Of a stretch of 64,000 bases of DNA, positions 16,999 through 28,854 are shown piece after piece (position 1 is the first letter of the stretch; each line of letters opens with the position of its first letter). The notes below the pieces were generated by a model. That model searched no databases and was not told where the DNA came from. It saw nothing but the letters and a program-made list of their open reading frames with translations. The translations under genes and the position numbers were made by a program. This DNA comes from Mesorhizobium escarrei (GTDB lineage: Bacteria; Pseudomonadota; Alphaproteobacteria; Rhizobiales; Rhizobiaceae): contig NZ_CAKXZT010000149.1 in NCBI RefSeq assembly GCF_935825525.1, positions 62,001-126,000 of the forward strand, in the 5' to 3' direction.

Positions 16999-17760
16999 TC
17001 ATGCGAATACCGGTCCGAACCCGGTGGTTGCGACGATGCAGTCGCGCCCGCTGTTCTTTGCCACATAGAGATTCTGATCAGCGCGCAGCAGGATGTCGTT
17101 CAAGGTTTGGCCTGGTCCGTGCACGCAAATCCCGATGCTGACGGTGATTTCCCGGTCTTCGATGCCGACTGCCCGTCTGACACCGCGCATGTTCTGTCTG
17201 ATGCGCTCGGCTACTTCCAATGTCTTGTCGCGGCCAGCTTCGACGAGGAACACAGCGAACTCCTCGCCGCCGATGCGCGCCGCCAAGTCGCTTTCCCGAA
17301 TCGAGCTGCGAATAACGCCGCCCATCTCCTGGAGGACAGCATCACCGATGGCATGACCAAAGGTGTCGTTGATGGATTTGAAATGATCGGCGTCGATGAA
17401 CAGTACGGCGCCTTCCTTGAAGGCCTCCGAACCAACGATTGCCTCGGCCTCCTCAAAGAAGGTTTTCCTGTTGGCGAGGCTTGTGAGGTGGTCGATGCGT
17501 GCTGCCCGGTCGAGCTTGGCGGCAATCAAGGCGAGCTTCAACTGTTGTCTCAGGAAGAAATAGCCGAGCGGAAATCCAACCGCGACGGTGATGACCGTTG
17601 TCAAAAACAAGTCCAAGAGGAGGCGGTCGGCAAAGAAGATACTATAGAAAACGAGCGTGAGTGTATCCGCACCGATGATGGCTGCCAGAACCACGACGCA
17701 GGTCTGCCTGAAAAGCGAGAGCTTCCCGAAGCGTGTCAGGAGATAATGTGATGCCGTCAT
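16999..17760 (-). CDS. Diguanylate cyclase (GGDEF), membrane-bound
   Basis: A 253-residue enzyme making cyclic-di-GMP from two GTP. Two membrane helices (about residues 18-44 and 50-71) precede a complete GGDEF domain: DHLTSLANRKTF, FIDADHFKSIND, and the active-site GGEEF at residues 164-168. An RxxD product-inhibition site (RESD, 155-158) lies five residues before it, so feedback inhibition is expected. There is no large sensory domain, only the short membrane part. It stands alone; the nearest gene is the RES/Xre pair. Confidence 0.94.
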   Translation of the reverse strand: MTASHYLLTRFGKLSLFRQTCVVVLAAIIGADTLTLVFYSIFFADRLLLDLFLTTVITVAVGFPLGYFFLRQQLKLALIAAKLDRAARIDHLTSLANRKTFFEEAEAIVGSEAFKEGAVLFIDADHFKSINDTFGHAIGDAVLQEMGGVIRSSIRESDLAARIGGEEFAVFLVEAGRDKTLEVAERIRQNMRGVRRAVGIEDREITVSIGICVHGPGQTLNDILLRADQNLYVAKNSGRDCIVATTGFGPVFA

Positions 17761-18472
17761 TCCGCCAACTGCCTTCGGGTAACCCTAACCCGTGAGTGGT
17801 AAACACAAGTTACAGCTAGCGGCAGCAATTTTGACACAACCCGCACGTCAGATCCTACACACCTCGAGGGACGGGCCCTCAGCGGATCGCATGATATTGA
17901 TGCGGGTCAATTGGTTCCCTTACTATCGAAACCCTATACCTCAGGTCGTGGTCGATGGGATCGACGGTTTTCTCTGCTACGAGCAGGTGAACCCCACGTC
18001 TTGGCGGAGAACCGGCATTCTGGCGGCGTTGAGCAACCTGTTTGGGGTGACGCCGATCGCTTAAGATCATGACCCCAGAGCCGGTCGCTGCGGCTCTGCT
18101 CCACAATCGAACAACAACGGCTTGGGTTGTTAAGACGGCGACCCTCGCAGTTCTGAAATCCCCTGAGGTGCAGACCGCTGACTTCAGAGGCGGCCTGAGG
18201 GCTGGTGTGAAATCGCGCAGAACAGTGCCCCAGGCACCGGCCCGCTCAAGTGTTTGACAGCAACGGGTCGAGAGTTGTCGCCCCGGCCAGAGTTCGCCGG
18301 GGATGGTTGAACATGCATGGAATTGGTCTAGCTCCGTTTTCGCCGCTTCAAGGATTTGTTTCCGCAAGAAATCTGTCGTCGATTCCACTTTGCCACAATG
18401 TCTTAAGCCGCCTTTAAGCAACCACGGGTTACTTCTTTTGCGGGCTTTGGTATGTCCCGATAGGCGAAGGAC
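17761..18472. other. Long stretch without a recognised gene
   Basis: About 710 bp between the divergent GGDEF and TadE genes. Frames at 17792-18064 (+) and 17879-18421 (-) are open, but neither resembles a known family and both lack good ribosome sites. A hairpin, CAGAGCCG (18076-18083) with CGGCTCTG (18091-18098), lies in the middle. The last 150 bp should hold the tadE promoter. Confidence 0.5.
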
Positions 18473-18931
18473 ATGAACAGCAGAGAAACTAAGACAATCT
18501 CTAGGACGCGGCGTAAATTGCGCCAGTTTAGAGAGCGGTCCGGAACTTCCGCGATTGAGTTCGCGCTGCTTTCGCCGATTTTTATCTTCCTTTTACTCGG
18601 AATGGTTGCATATGGAATCTATTTTGGTGCAAGCCACTCGGTGCAGCAAATCGCAGCGGACGCCGCACGCACGGCGATTGCCGGGCTGAACGAAGGTGAG
18701 CGCCAGGCCCTGGTGACCAGTTTCGTCAACAACAATGCCGGCGGATACCCCTTCGTTCAGTCCGACAAGCTGACCTATCAGGCCAAGGACAGCACGGCCG
18801 ACGGAAACCAGTTCGTCGTGTCCATACAATATGATGCCCGCAACCTGCCGGTCTGGAATCTGTTCCCGGCACTGCCCATGCCTGGCACCACGATCTCACG
18901 CCAGTCGACAATCCGGGTTGGAGGCATCTGA
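18473..18931 (+). CDS. TadE-like pilus assembly protein
   Basis: A 152-residue pseudopilin-like protein of the TadE family. The defining feature is GTSAIEFALLSPIFIFLLLGMVAYG (about residues 25-49): a Gly before the cleavage point, a Glu five residues on, then a membrane helix, which is a prepilin-peptidase type signal. The remaining 100 residues are predicted extracytoplasmic. ATG 18473 follows GCGAAGGAC. The tadG-like gene begins directly after its stop. Confidence 0.9.
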   Translation: MNSRETKTISRTRRKLRQFRERSGTSAIEFALLSPIFIFLLLGMVAYGIYFGASHSVQQIAADAARTAIAGLNEGERQALVTSFVNNNAGGYPFVQSDKLTYQAKDSTADGNQFVVSIQYDARNLPVWNLFPALPMPGTTISRQSTIRVGGI

Positions 18932-20716
18932 ATGTCGGAACCTTTGCTGGGAAGGATCGGCTGGGCCGCCCGCTCGATGCTTGGCGACCTGACGGCAAAC
19001 TTCGCCGTCATGACGGCGCTGTGCGCACCGTTCGCGCTGGCGCTGGCTGCTTTCGCCATTGATGAAGGCTCGATCTATGTGGAGCGCCGGGAGGCTCAGT
19101 CGCTGGTCGATCTTGCGGCAATCACCGCCGCCTCCAACATCAACAACATTGAGGCCGCGGTGGTGACCACGCTCGGCGACAACGGAATGCCGGGTATCGT
19201 TGTTCAGAAGGCAGGGCAGACGATCGCCCCTGCCCTCGGAAAAACTATCGTGTCGGTCACCCCCGGCCGATATTCAGCAGAGTCGTCGCTCGGCGTCGAC
19301 ACGCGCTTCGAGGCCGGCAAAACGCCCTACAACGCCGTCCATGTCGCGCTCAAAAAGATTCCTGCCCGCTACTTTGCGAGTTCCCTCATTCCTACGCCGG
19401 TGATCGGCACTGAAGCTACCGCCAGCGTTGCGCCGCAGGCGATGTTCTCGATCGGGTCGAGACTCCTGAGCCTCAATGGCGGCATCCTGAACTCGCTTCT
19501 CAGCGGCCTTCTGGGCGGCAACATTTCACTCAGCGTCATGGACTACAACGCTCTGATCGCAGCCGACGTGAACCTGCTTTCGTTCATCGATGCCCTTGCC
19601 GTTGAGATGCAGCTGACGGGTGTCAGCTATTCGGAGGTGCTGGCTTCCAAAGCGACGGTGGGCCAGATAGCGACCGCCATGGCTAATGTTTCACCCGTTG
19701 GCAGCACCAGCAAGCTGGCTTTGCAGACAATCGCGTCAAGGACCACCAACACAGTCAAGATACCGCTCAATCATCTTGTCGATCTTGGATCAATGGGCCG
19801 GTTGGGCCTCGGGCAAAAGTCGCCCGGTTTTTCGGTCGACGCCAGCGCCATGGGCATGCTGACAACCGCCGCTGCACTGGCCAACGGCTCGAAGCAGGTC
19901 GAGCTCAATCTCGGAGCCACCATTCCGGGGCTTCTCTCCACCACGCTTGCTATTGCAATCGGCGAACCTGCACAATTCTCGCCATGGCTGACAATCGGCG
20001 AGAAGGGCGCCGTGGTGCGTACGGCGCAGACGCGGATTAAGCTGGTTGCGTCCGTCGGCGGCGGCAATGCGAATCTCGGTGGCGGCATCAGCCTGCTGGC
20101 CGTCAAACTGCCGCTTCATGTCGAGGTGGCCTCTGCCGAAGCCAAGCTGACCGACATCAGCTGCCCGACGGGGCACCCCGACAGTTTGAAAGTTACCATT
20201 GCCGCACGTCCGGGCCTTGCCTCGCTGCACCTTGGCGCCAGCGATGCCGATAACAGCCCCTCCGCCTTCGCCGATTTCAGCGACCCACAGTCGTTTCAAA
20301 ATGCCGAAATCGCGCAGGTCAGCGTGAAGCTTCTGTTTCTCACCCTCAATCTGATCGGCGTGAATGGTTCTGCAGCCGTTGAGATCGCCAACACCGATCC
20401 GACGATCTTGACCTTCAACAGCACCGACATCGCAAGCAAGACGATAAAGACCGCCTCCACGAAAAACCTGACGCAATCTCTCACCACGTCGCTGGTCAAC
20501 AATCTGTCGCTTTCGGTCAGTGCGCTGGGCCTCGGGCTTGATGTAACCGCCTTGCTTGGAACCGTGAAGCCGGCAGTGGTGGCGCTGCTGAACGGCGTGA
20601 CGGCGCCTGTCGATGACTTGGTTTACAACGTGCTTGGGGCGCTGGGCGTGCGCGTCGGCGAGGCCGATGTCCGGGTCATGGGCGCGACCTGCGGGCGCTC
20701 TGTGCTTGTTCAATGA
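18932..20716 (+). CDS. TadG-like pilus assembly protein
   Basis: A 594-residue protein with an N-terminal TadE/TadG-type anchor: LTANFAVMTALCAPFALALAAFAID, then YVERREAQSLVDLAAITAAS, the usual Flp-locus TadG start. The long remainder (residues 100-594) is rich in Ser, Ala, Leu and Gly, with repeated short hydrophobic segments and two Cys near the ends, and is predicted to be exported. No von Willebrand-type MIDAS motif is evident, unlike many TadG proteins. It is coupled to tadE (ATG directly after TGA) and ends 10 bp from the convergent alpha-glucosidase gene. The rest of a tad cluster is not present here. Confidence 0.8.
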   Translation: MSEPLLGRIGWAARSMLGDLTANFAVMTALCAPFALALAAFAIDEGSIYVERREAQSLVDLAAITAASNINNIEAAVVTTLGDNGMPGIVVQKAGQTIAPALGKTIVSVTPGRYSAESSLGVDTRFEAGKTPYNAVHVALKKIPARYFASSLIPTPVIGTEATASVAPQAMFSIGSRLLSLNGGILNSLLSGLLGGNISLSVMDYNALIAADVNLLSFIDALAVEMQLTGVSYSEVLASKATVGQIATAMANVSPVGSTSKLALQTIASRTTNTVKIPLNHLVDLGSMGRLGLGQKSPGFSVDASAMGMLTTAAALANGSKQVELNLGATIPGLLSTTLAIAIGEPAQFSPWLTIGEKGAVVRTAQTRIKLVASVGGGNANLGGGISLLAVKLPLHVEVASAEAKLTDISCPTGHPDSLKVTIAARPGLASLHLGASDADNSPSAFADFSDPQSFQNAEIAQVSVKLLFLTLNLIGVNGSAAVEIANTDPTILTFNSTDIASKTIKTASTKNLTQSLTTSLVNNLSLSVSALGLGLDVTALLGTVKPAVVALLNGVTAPVDDLVYNVLGALGVRVGEADVRVMGATCGRSVLVQ

Positions 20717-20726
20717 GCTAGAGAGA

Positions 20727-22352
20727 TCAGCCGGCTCGTCCGAGAAAGCAGCCCAAGGGCGGCAGCGACAGAATTTTTTCCTGCAAGGCAGCACCAGCGC
20801 CAAGGTAGTTCGTTTTTGCGACATCGATACCCTGCGGCAACGGCCAGTTGGCCGGCTCCTCGGCGAAGTTGAAAACGCACAGCAGCTTCTCGCCGCCGCC
20901 TTCGCGAATGAAGGCAAGCACATCGCTCTCGGCATCGAGAAAGCAGATCGAACCCTGTACCAGAGCCGCATGCTGCTTGCGCAAGGCCAGCATCGCCCGG
21001 TAGCTGGCCAGAACTGACTTTTCCTCGCCGTTCTGGATATCGACCGCGCGGGCGCGATGGCTTTCCGGGATTGGAAGCCACGGCCTGCCGGTTGAAAACC
21101 CGGCATTGTCAAGGCCGGCTTCCCAGACCATTGGTGTGCGGCAGCCATCCCTGCCCTTGAAGCCGGGCCAGAAGCGGATGCCATAGGGATCGCGCAGATC
21201 CTCGAACGCCAATTCCGCCTCCTCCAGCCCGAGCTCCTCACCCTGATAGAGGCAGATCGATCCACGCAGGCATGACAGCAGCGCGATGGAGAACTGCGCC
21301 ATCCTGTCCGGATCGCCGCCGTGCCTCGTCCATCGCGTCACATGGCGAACGACATCGTGGTTGGAAAACGCCCAGCAGACCCAGCCGTCGGAGACTGCAC
21401 TCTCGAACGCTTCGACGCATCCACGCACGTGTGCGGCCGAGAATTGCGGACCGAGCAGGTCGAAAGTGTAGCACATGTCGAGCTTGTCGCCGCCGCCGGT
21501 GTAGGCGGCGAGCGTCTGCAACGAGCGGGTTTCGTCGCCGACCTCGCCGACAGCGGCGCGGCTTTCATATTCGTCGAGCAGCGCCCGAAACCGCTTGAGG
21601 AAAGCCAGGTTTTCGGGCTGCGTCTTGTCGAACAAATGCTCCTGATAGAGGTAGGGATTGGTTTCGGTGTTGGTGCCTGCGACGCTTGACGCCAGGGGCG
21701 GGTTGCTGCGCAGCCAGCGGTCATGGACATAGTAGTTGACCGTATCGAGCCGAAACCCGTCGACGCCGCGCTCCAGCCAAAACCGCACCGTTTCCAGCAC
21801 GGCGTCCTGAACCTCCGGATTGTGGAAATTGAGGTCCGGCTGCGAGGCGAGAAAATTGTGCATGTAATATTGCCTGCGGGTCGCGTCCCACTCCCAGGCG
21901 GGGCCGCCGAAGACCGACAGCCAGTTGTTGGGCGCGGTGCCGTCAGGTTTCGGATCGGCCCAGACATACCAGTCCGCCTTGGGATTATCGCGGCTCGCGC
22001 GGCTTTCGACGAACCATTCGTGCCGGTCGGACGAATGCGACAGAACCTGGTCGATAATGACTTTCAGGCCGAGACGGTGAGCCTCGGCAACCACTGCGTC
22101 GAAATCCTCCGATGTGCCGAACATCGGATCGACGGCTGTATAGTCGGATACGTCGTAGCCCATATCGGCCATCGGCGACTTGAAGAAGGGCGACAGCCAG
22201 ACGGCGTCGGCGCCAAGCGATGCGACATGGGCCAGCCTCGATGTGATACCACGCAGATCGCCACTGCCGTCCCCCGTCGTGTCCTGGAAGGAGCGCGGGT
22301 AGATCTGGTAGATGACGCAGCCGCGCCACCACTCGGCATGGTCACTTGCCAC
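20727..22352 (-). CDS. GH13 alpha-glucosidase
   Basis: A 541-residue intracellular exo-alpha-glucosidase of GH13 (oligo-1,6-glucosidase/AglA-like group), cutting glucose from short alpha-glucans. The N-terminal WWRGCVIYQIYPRSFQDT is typical. Catalytic residues are Asp203 (GFRLDTVNYY), Glu270 (AVGEVGDE) and Asp332 (SNHDVVRH). No signal peptide. The start overlaps the end of glgX by 11 bp, so it is the last gene of the glycogen operon, probably finishing the breakdown of maltodextrins released by GlgP and GlgX. Confidence 0.94.
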   Translation of the reverse strand: MASDHAEWWRGCVIYQIYPRSFQDTTGDGSGDLRGITSRLAHVASLGADAVWLSPFFKSPMADMGYDVSDYTAVDPMFGTSEDFDAVVAEAHRLGLKVIIDQVLSHSSDRHEWFVESRASRDNPKADWYVWADPKPDGTAPNNWLSVFGGPAWEWDATRRQYYMHNFLASQPDLNFHNPEVQDAVLETVRFWLERGVDGFRLDTVNYYVHDRWLRSNPPLASSVAGTNTETNPYLYQEHLFDKTQPENLAFLKRFRALLDEYESRAAVGEVGDETRSLQTLAAYTGGGDKLDMCYTFDLLGPQFSAAHVRGCVEAFESAVSDGWVCWAFSNHDVVRHVTRWTRHGGDPDRMAQFSIALLSCLRGSICLYQGEELGLEEAELAFEDLRDPYGIRFWPGFKGRDGCRTPMVWEAGLDNAGFSTGRPWLPIPESHRARAVDIQNGEEKSVLASYRAMLALRKQHAALVQGSICFLDAESDVLAFIREGGGEKLLCVFNFAEEPANWPLPQGIDVAKTNYLGAGAALQEKILSLPPLGCFLGRAG

Positions 22353-24402
22353 TCGGATTCTCCTTTATCTGAACCAGCGCGGCTTCGTGTTCGATCATGA
22401 AGATCACCGTTCGCCCCGGCACCGGCCGTGAAATTCCGGCCGCGCCGCCCGGTGTTTCGATGGCTGGCTCCCAGCGAAATCCGTCGCGCTCCGGCAGCGT
22501 GAACATACACGCCCGGCGATCGCCATTGATGACCGCGGCAAGGCGGCAATCATCGCCGCCGAGCATCAAGACCAGGCGGTACCGCGCCGGATCGTGCCAG
22601 CCTGCCTCGTCGAGCGGCGTGCCGGTTTCAGTGAGCCAGACGACGTCCGTTATTTCTGACCCGGCGAGCGGCTCTCCAGTCAGGAAGCGCGTGTCGGAAA
22701 GCGCCGGCACGGAACGACGCATCGCGGCGAGTAAAACGGCGCATTGTTCCAGCGCCTGATCGCGGCCGGACCAGTCGAGCCAGGTGATCTCGTTGTCCTG
22801 CGCATAGGCGTTGTTGTTGCCCTTCTGGGTGCGGCCGAATTCGTCTCCGGCCGTCAGCATGATCGTGCCGCGTGAGGCAAACAGCGTGGCTAGCAGCGCA
22901 CATCGGTCATCGAAACGTGCCGTAATGATCGCCCGGTCGCAGGTCTCGCCCTCGACGCTATTGTTCCAGGACAGGTTGTCGTCGTGGCCATCGCGGTTCT
23001 GCTCGCCATTGGCCTCATTGTGCTTGTGCTCATAGGCAACAATGTCGGCCAGCGGCATGCCGTCATGCGCGGCGATGAAATTGATGCTGCGGCTTGTCTG
23101 CTGGCCTGGCTTGGCAAACACGTCGGAAGAGCCGGCAAGCCGGGTGGCGAGCGCGCCGACCATGCCGCTATCGCCGCGCCAGAACCGGCGGATGTCGTCG
23201 CGATATTTGTCGTTCCATTCGAGGAAGGGCGGCGGAAAATTGCCAAGCTGATAGCCGTCCGGGCCGATGTCCCAAGGCTCGGCGATGAGCACCCTGCCAC
23301 CAAGGGCCGGGTCGTTCCGAATAGCCATGAGCAGTGGCGCAGCCGCGTCGAACGCGCCATCGACCCGCCCCAGAATGGGCGCCAGATCGAAGCGGAAACC
23401 ATCGAGGCCGGCATGGCAGACAAAGTGACGAAGCGTGTCGAGGACCATTTCCCGGACGATCGGATGATCGCAAGCGACGGTGTTGCCGGTACCGGTGTCG
23501 TTGATCAAGCTGCCGTCCGGCCAATGCCGGTAGTAGGCGCGGCTGTCGAGGCCGCGCAGCGACAGCGTCGGCCCCAGCCTGTCGCTTTCGCCGGTGTGGT
23601 TGAAGACAAGATCGAGGATGACGCCGATGCCGGCCCCACGCAGCGCGGCAACCGTCTGCCGCAATTCCGCGAGGCCGCCTGGCGCCAGGCGCGGATCGAG
23701 CGCCATGAAGGTCACGGGATTGTAGCCCCAGGCATTGCGCAGCCCGAGCGGGGGCAAATGCCGCTCGTCGATCGATGCCGTCACCGGCATCAGTTCGACC
23801 GCCCCGACTCCGAGTTTTTTCAGGTGCTCGACGATAGCCGGATGGGCAAGCGCTGCAATCGTCCCGCGCTGGTGCTTCGGGATGTCCGGATGCAGCATGG
23901 TGAAGGCGCGCACCGGCACTTCATAGATCAGGCCACCGGGCTGGAACAGCGGCGGCAAGGCAGGCACCGGCTGCGGCAGGGTGGCGGCAATCACCTTCGG
24001 CAGCAGCGGCGCAGTGTCCGTGCCATCGCCCCGGCGCGCGGCGAGCCTGATATCATAGACATAGGGCCTGTCGATTTCGACGGCATAGGGGTCGACCAGC
24101 AGCTTGTCGGGATCGAACCAAAGCCCAATCTCTGGCGCATACTCGCCATCGGCGCGAAACCCGTATCGGGTGCCGGCAGCGAGGCCGGCAACGAAAAGCG
24201 TGTGAATGCCCTCGCCTTCCGGCTGGAGTTCGAGCCGGTCGATCTCCCTCTCTCCCTGCTCATCGAAGATCGAGACCCAGAGCCGGCTGGCTGCAGACGA
24301 CCATGCGGCAAAGCGAATGCCGTCTTTCTCGACAAGTCCGCCAAATCGCAGCCGATACGGCCGCTTACCGGCCGGTATCCTGTCTTCCTGTTTGACCATC
24401 AT
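22342..24402 (-). CDS. glgX: Glycogen debranching enzyme GlgX
   Basis: A cytoplasmic isoamylase-type GH13 enzyme of 686 residues that hydrolyses alpha-1,6 branches of phosphorylase-trimmed glycogen. An N-terminal CBM48 domain (about residues 15-120) leads into the barrel; catalytic residues are Asp339 (GFRFDLAP), Glu375 (LIAEPWD) and Asp447 (AAHDG). Start ATG 24402 (or the next codon, 24399) is chosen by its GGAAAGG site; an upstream frame to 24543 would overlap pgm and looks non-coding. It lies 70 bp after pgm. Confidence 0.94.
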   Translation of the reverse strand: MMVKQEDRIPAGKRPYRLRFGGLVEKDGIRFAAWSSAASRLWVSIFDEQGEREIDRLELQPEGEGIHTLFVAGLAAGTRYGFRADGEYAPEIGLWFDPDKLLVDPYAVEIDRPYVYDIRLAARRGDGTDTAPLLPKVIAATLPQPVPALPPLFQPGGLIYEVPVRAFTMLHPDIPKHQRGTIAALAHPAIVEHLKKLGVGAVELMPVTASIDERHLPPLGLRNAWGYNPVTFMALDPRLAPGGLAELRQTVAALRGAGIGVILDLVFNHTGESDRLGPTLSLRGLDSRAYYRHWPDGSLINDTGTGNTVACDHPIVREMVLDTLRHFVCHAGLDGFRFDLAPILGRVDGAFDAAAPLLMAIRNDPALGGRVLIAEPWDIGPDGYQLGNFPPPFLEWNDKYRDDIRRFWRGDSGMVGALATRLAGSSDVFAKPGQQTSRSINFIAAHDGMPLADIVAYEHKHNEANGEQNRDGHDDNLSWNNSVEGETCDRAIITARFDDRCALLATLFASRGTIMLTAGDEFGRTQKGNNNAYAQDNEITWLDWSGRDQALEQCAVLLAAMRRSVPALSDTRFLTGEPLAGSEITDVVWLTETGTPLDEAGWHDPARYRLVLMLGGDDCRLAAVINGDRRACMFTLPERDGFRWEPAIETPGGAAGISRPVPGRTVIFMIEHEAALVQIKENPSGK

Positions 24403-24472
24403 CCTTTCCGAAAACCGGCTCCCACTTTTGGCTGACGCGGACCGTCGGTTCGGGATCATGGTCTGGATGGCA

Positions 24473-26104
<1,632 letters not shown>

Positions 26105-27550
26105 TCAGACAGCCCTTTTCGAATGCAGCAAGCGATAGAGTTCGAGGTATTTTTCTGCGCTTTTATCCCATGACACATCCGCCTTCATGCCTTGCCGCTG
26201 CATCGACGTCCAGACCGTAGGGTTGGCGTGCGCCGCGACCAGCCGGCGGATGGCGTGCAGCAAGGCGCCGGCATCGGCGGGCGCGAACTGGAAGCCGGTC
26301 GCCACACCTGCCGAAACGGCCGCTTCATTGGCGTCGATGATGGTGTCGGCAAGACCGCCGGTGCGGGCGACGACCGGCACGCAGCCATAGCGCAGGCCGT
26401 AAAGCTGCGTCAGTCCGCAAGGCTCGAAGCGCGACGGGATGACGATGGCGTCACAGCCGCCCTGCATGGTGTGGGAAAGCGCCTCGTCATAACCGACGAC
26501 GACGCCGATGCGCCCGCGATGGCGGGCGGCGGCGGCCAGCATCGCGCCTTCGAGGCCGGCGTCGCCCGACCCCAGTATCGCCAGGCGCGCACCCCTCGCA
26601 ACAATCCCGTCGACGACCGCTGCCAGTATGTCCATTCCCTTCTGCCAGGTGAGCCGGCTGATGACGCAGACGATCGGACTGTCGTCGCGGTCAAGGTTGA
26701 ACCGATCCTCGACGGCGGTCCGGTTGGGATGCCGCGCCTTCAACGTCTTGGCCGTGTAGTTGGAGACCAGATGCTTGTCGGTTTCAGGGTTCCATATCTC
26801 GGTGTCGATGCCGTTGACGATGCCATAGAGATCGACGGACCGCATGTTGATGAGGCCATCGAGCCCCATGCCGAATTCCGGCGAGCGGATCTCCTGCGCA
26901 TAGGTCGGGCTGACTGTGGTGATGGCCCAGGCGGCCTGCAGGCCGGCCTTGAGGAAACCGACGCCGCCATAATATTCGACGCCGTCGAGCGCCATGGCCG
27001 CCGCCGGCAAACCGAGTTCGCCAAAGATGCCGGCGCCGAACTGGCCCTGGAAAGCGAGATTGTGGACGGTGATCATCGACGGCGTGCCGACCGCCTTGCC
27101 GTAGCGCATATAGGCCAGCGTCATCGCCGACTGCCAGTCATGGGCATGGACGATGTCCGGCTGGTAGCCCGAAACGGCGCCGCCGGCGATGTCGCCGCCA
27201 ACCTGGCTCAGGGCCGCGAAACGCCGCCAATTGTCCGGCCAGTCGGCGCCGGTGGCATTGCCATAGGGGCCGCCGGGGCGATGGAACAGATGCGGCGCGT
27301 CGAGCACGAACAGGTCGAGCCCGGCGATCTGGACGGCATGGACCGAAGCCTTGCCGCCTTGCAGCAGCGGATAGTGATGAACGGGTTTTTTCTTCTTGAA
27401 GGCATCCATCACCTGGGGATAGCCGGGAACAAGTGTTCGCATCGTCACGCCCTTGCCGGCGAGCGCGACGGGTAATGCGCCGGTCACGTCGGCAAGCCCG
27501 CCAGTCTTGATCAGAGGAAATATTTCGGGCGTGACCGACAGGACCTGCAT
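26105..27550 (-). CDS. glgA: Glycogen synthase GlgA
   Basis: A 481-residue GT5 ADP-glucose-dependent glycogen synthase that lengthens alpha-1,4 chains. The ADP-glucose site KTGGLADV is at residues 15-22; HAHDWQSA, then the C-terminal Rossmann half with [30 protein letters not shown] and RTGGLADT are all present. It begins directly after the glgC stop with no spacer, indicating translational coupling. Confidence 0.96.
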   Translation of the reverse strand: MQVLSVTPEIFPLIKTGGLADVTGALPVALAGKGVTMRTLVPGYPQVMDAFKKKKPVHHYPLLQGGKASVHAVQIAGLDLFVLDAPHLFHRPGGPYGNATGADWPDNWRRFAALSQVGGDIAGGAVSGYQPDIVHAHDWQSAMTLAYMRYGKAVGTPSMITVHNLAFQGQFGAGIFGELGLPAAAMALDGVEYYGGVGFLKAGLQAAWAITTVSPTYAQEIRSPEFGMGLDGLINMRSVDLYGIVNGIDTEIWNPETDKHLVSNYTAKTLKARHPNRTAVEDRFNLDRDDSPIVCVISRLTWQKGMDILAAVVDGIVARGARLAILGSGDAGLEGAMLAAAARHRGRIGVVVGYDEALSHTMQGGCDAIVIPSRFEPCGLTQLYGLRYGCVPVVARTGGLADTIIDANEAAVSAGVATGFQFAPADAGALLHAIRRLVAAHANPTVWTSMQRQGMKADVSWDKSAEKYLELYRLLHSKRAV

Positions 27551-28819
27551 TCACGACAATCCCAGTTTGTCGATCATGGCCTGCGTGACGAGGCAGATGC
27601 CCTTTTCGGAAACGCGAAAGCGCTTGGCGTCGAGGACGGGATCCTCGCCGACCACGAGCCCTTCGGGAATCCTGACGCCATGATCGATCACCACACGCTT
27701 CAATCTCGCGCTGCGGCCGACCTGGCAGTCGGGCAGCATGACGACGTCCTCGAGCGTCGAATAGGAATTGATGCGTGCGCCCGTGAAGATCAGGCTCCGC
27801 TTCAGCGACGCGCCTGAGACAATGCAATCGCCCGAGACGAGCGACGATACCGCCGAGCCACGGCGGCCATCCTCGTCATGCACGAACTTTGCCGGCGGCT
27901 TCAGCTCGGCATAGGTCCAGATCGGCCAGTCGCGGTCGTAGAGGTCGAGCTCCGGCGTGATGTCGGTCAGGTCGATATTGGCTTCCCAATAGGCGTCGAC
28001 TGTCCCGACATCGCGCCAGTAGGCTTCGTTCTCGGCGGTCGAGCGCACGCAGGATTTGGCGAAGCGATGGGCGATCGCCTTCCCGTGCTCGACGACATAG
28101 GGGATGATGTCCTTGCCGAAGTCACGGCTTGAGCCCGGTTCGGCCGCGTCGCGGCGCAATTGCTCCATCAGGAAGTTGGTCTTGAATACGTAGATGCCCA
28201 TCGAAGCCAGGGCAAAATCCGGCTTGTCGGGAATGCCGGGCGGATCGGCGGGTTTCTCGATGAAGGAGATGATGGTGTCCTTCTTGTCGACATGCATGAC
28301 GCCGAATCCGGTCGCCTCCATGCGCGGCACTTCGAGGCAGCCAACGGTGACGTCGGCGCCGGCGTCGACATGCTGGCGAAGCATCAGCTCATAGTCCATC
28401 TTGTAGACGTGATCGCCGGCCAGGATGACCATGTATTCGGGCCCGTAGGCCTCGATGATGTCGATGTTCTGGTAGACGGCATCGGCCGTGCCCTCATACC
28501 ATTGCGTTTCCGATACGCGTTGGCTGGCCGGCAGGATATCGAAGCTCTCATTACGCTCGGGCCGCAGGAAGTTCCAGCCGCGCTGCAGGTGGCGGATCAG
28601 CGAATGCGCCTTGTACTGGGTGGCAACGCCGAGGCGGCGAATACCGGAATTGATCGCATTGGAGAGCGCAAAATCTATGATGCGCGTCTTGCCGCCGAAA
28701 TAGACCGCGGGCTTGGCGCGCCGGTCGGTCAATTCCTTGAGGCGGCTGCCACGACCGCCGGCCAGAACATAGGCCATGGCATCGCGCGCCAGCGGCTGCG
28801 TCCGTTTTATATCTGCCAT
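27551..28819 (-). CDS. glgC: Glucose-1-phosphate adenylyltransferase GlgC
   Basis: A 422-residue ADP-glucose pyrophosphorylase catalysing the committed step of glycogen synthesis. The N-terminal nucleotide-binding motif is [15 protein letters not shown]. The activator/substrate region [22 protein letters not shown] and the catalytic [10 protein letters not shown] follow. A left-handed beta-helix with SGASLKRS and [12 protein letters not shown] closes the protein. Allosteric control by sugar phosphates is expected from the family. It lies 35 bp after glgB. Confidence 0.96.
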   Translation of the reverse strand: MADIKRTQPLARDAMAYVLAGGRGSRLKELTDRRAKPAVYFGGKTRIIDFALSNAINSGIRRLGVATQYKAHSLIRHLQRGWNFLRPERNESFDILPASQRVSETQWYEGTADAVYQNIDIIEAYGPEYMVILAGDHVYKMDYELMLRQHVDAGADVTVGCLEVPRMEATGFGVMHVDKKDTIISFIEKPADPPGIPDKPDFALASMGIYVFKTNFLMEQLRRDAAEPGSSRDFGKDIIPYVVEHGKAIAHRFAKSCVRSTAENEAYWRDVGTVDAYWEANIDLTDITPELDLYDRDWPIWTYAELKPPAKFVHDEDGRRGSAVSSLVSGDCIVSGASLKRSLIFTGARINSYSTLEDVVMLPDCQVGRSARLKRVVIDHGVRIPEGLVVGEDPVLDAKRFRVSEKGICLVTQAMIDKLGLS

Positions 28820-28854
28820 TTTTGTCCTCCCAAGTTACGCGCTGCGAGACATCG

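Noticed and set aside
17879-18421. 180-codon minus-strand frame in the gap before tadE
   Set aside because: No family resemblance, no ribosome site, Arg-rich; listed only as a gap description.
19790-21265. 491-codon minus-strand frame across tadG and the alpha-glucosidase
   Set aside because: Spans two well-supported genes in other frames; high-GC shadow.
22984-24435. 483-codon plus-strand frame opposite glgX
   Set aside because: Antisense shadow of a gene with all catalytic residues.
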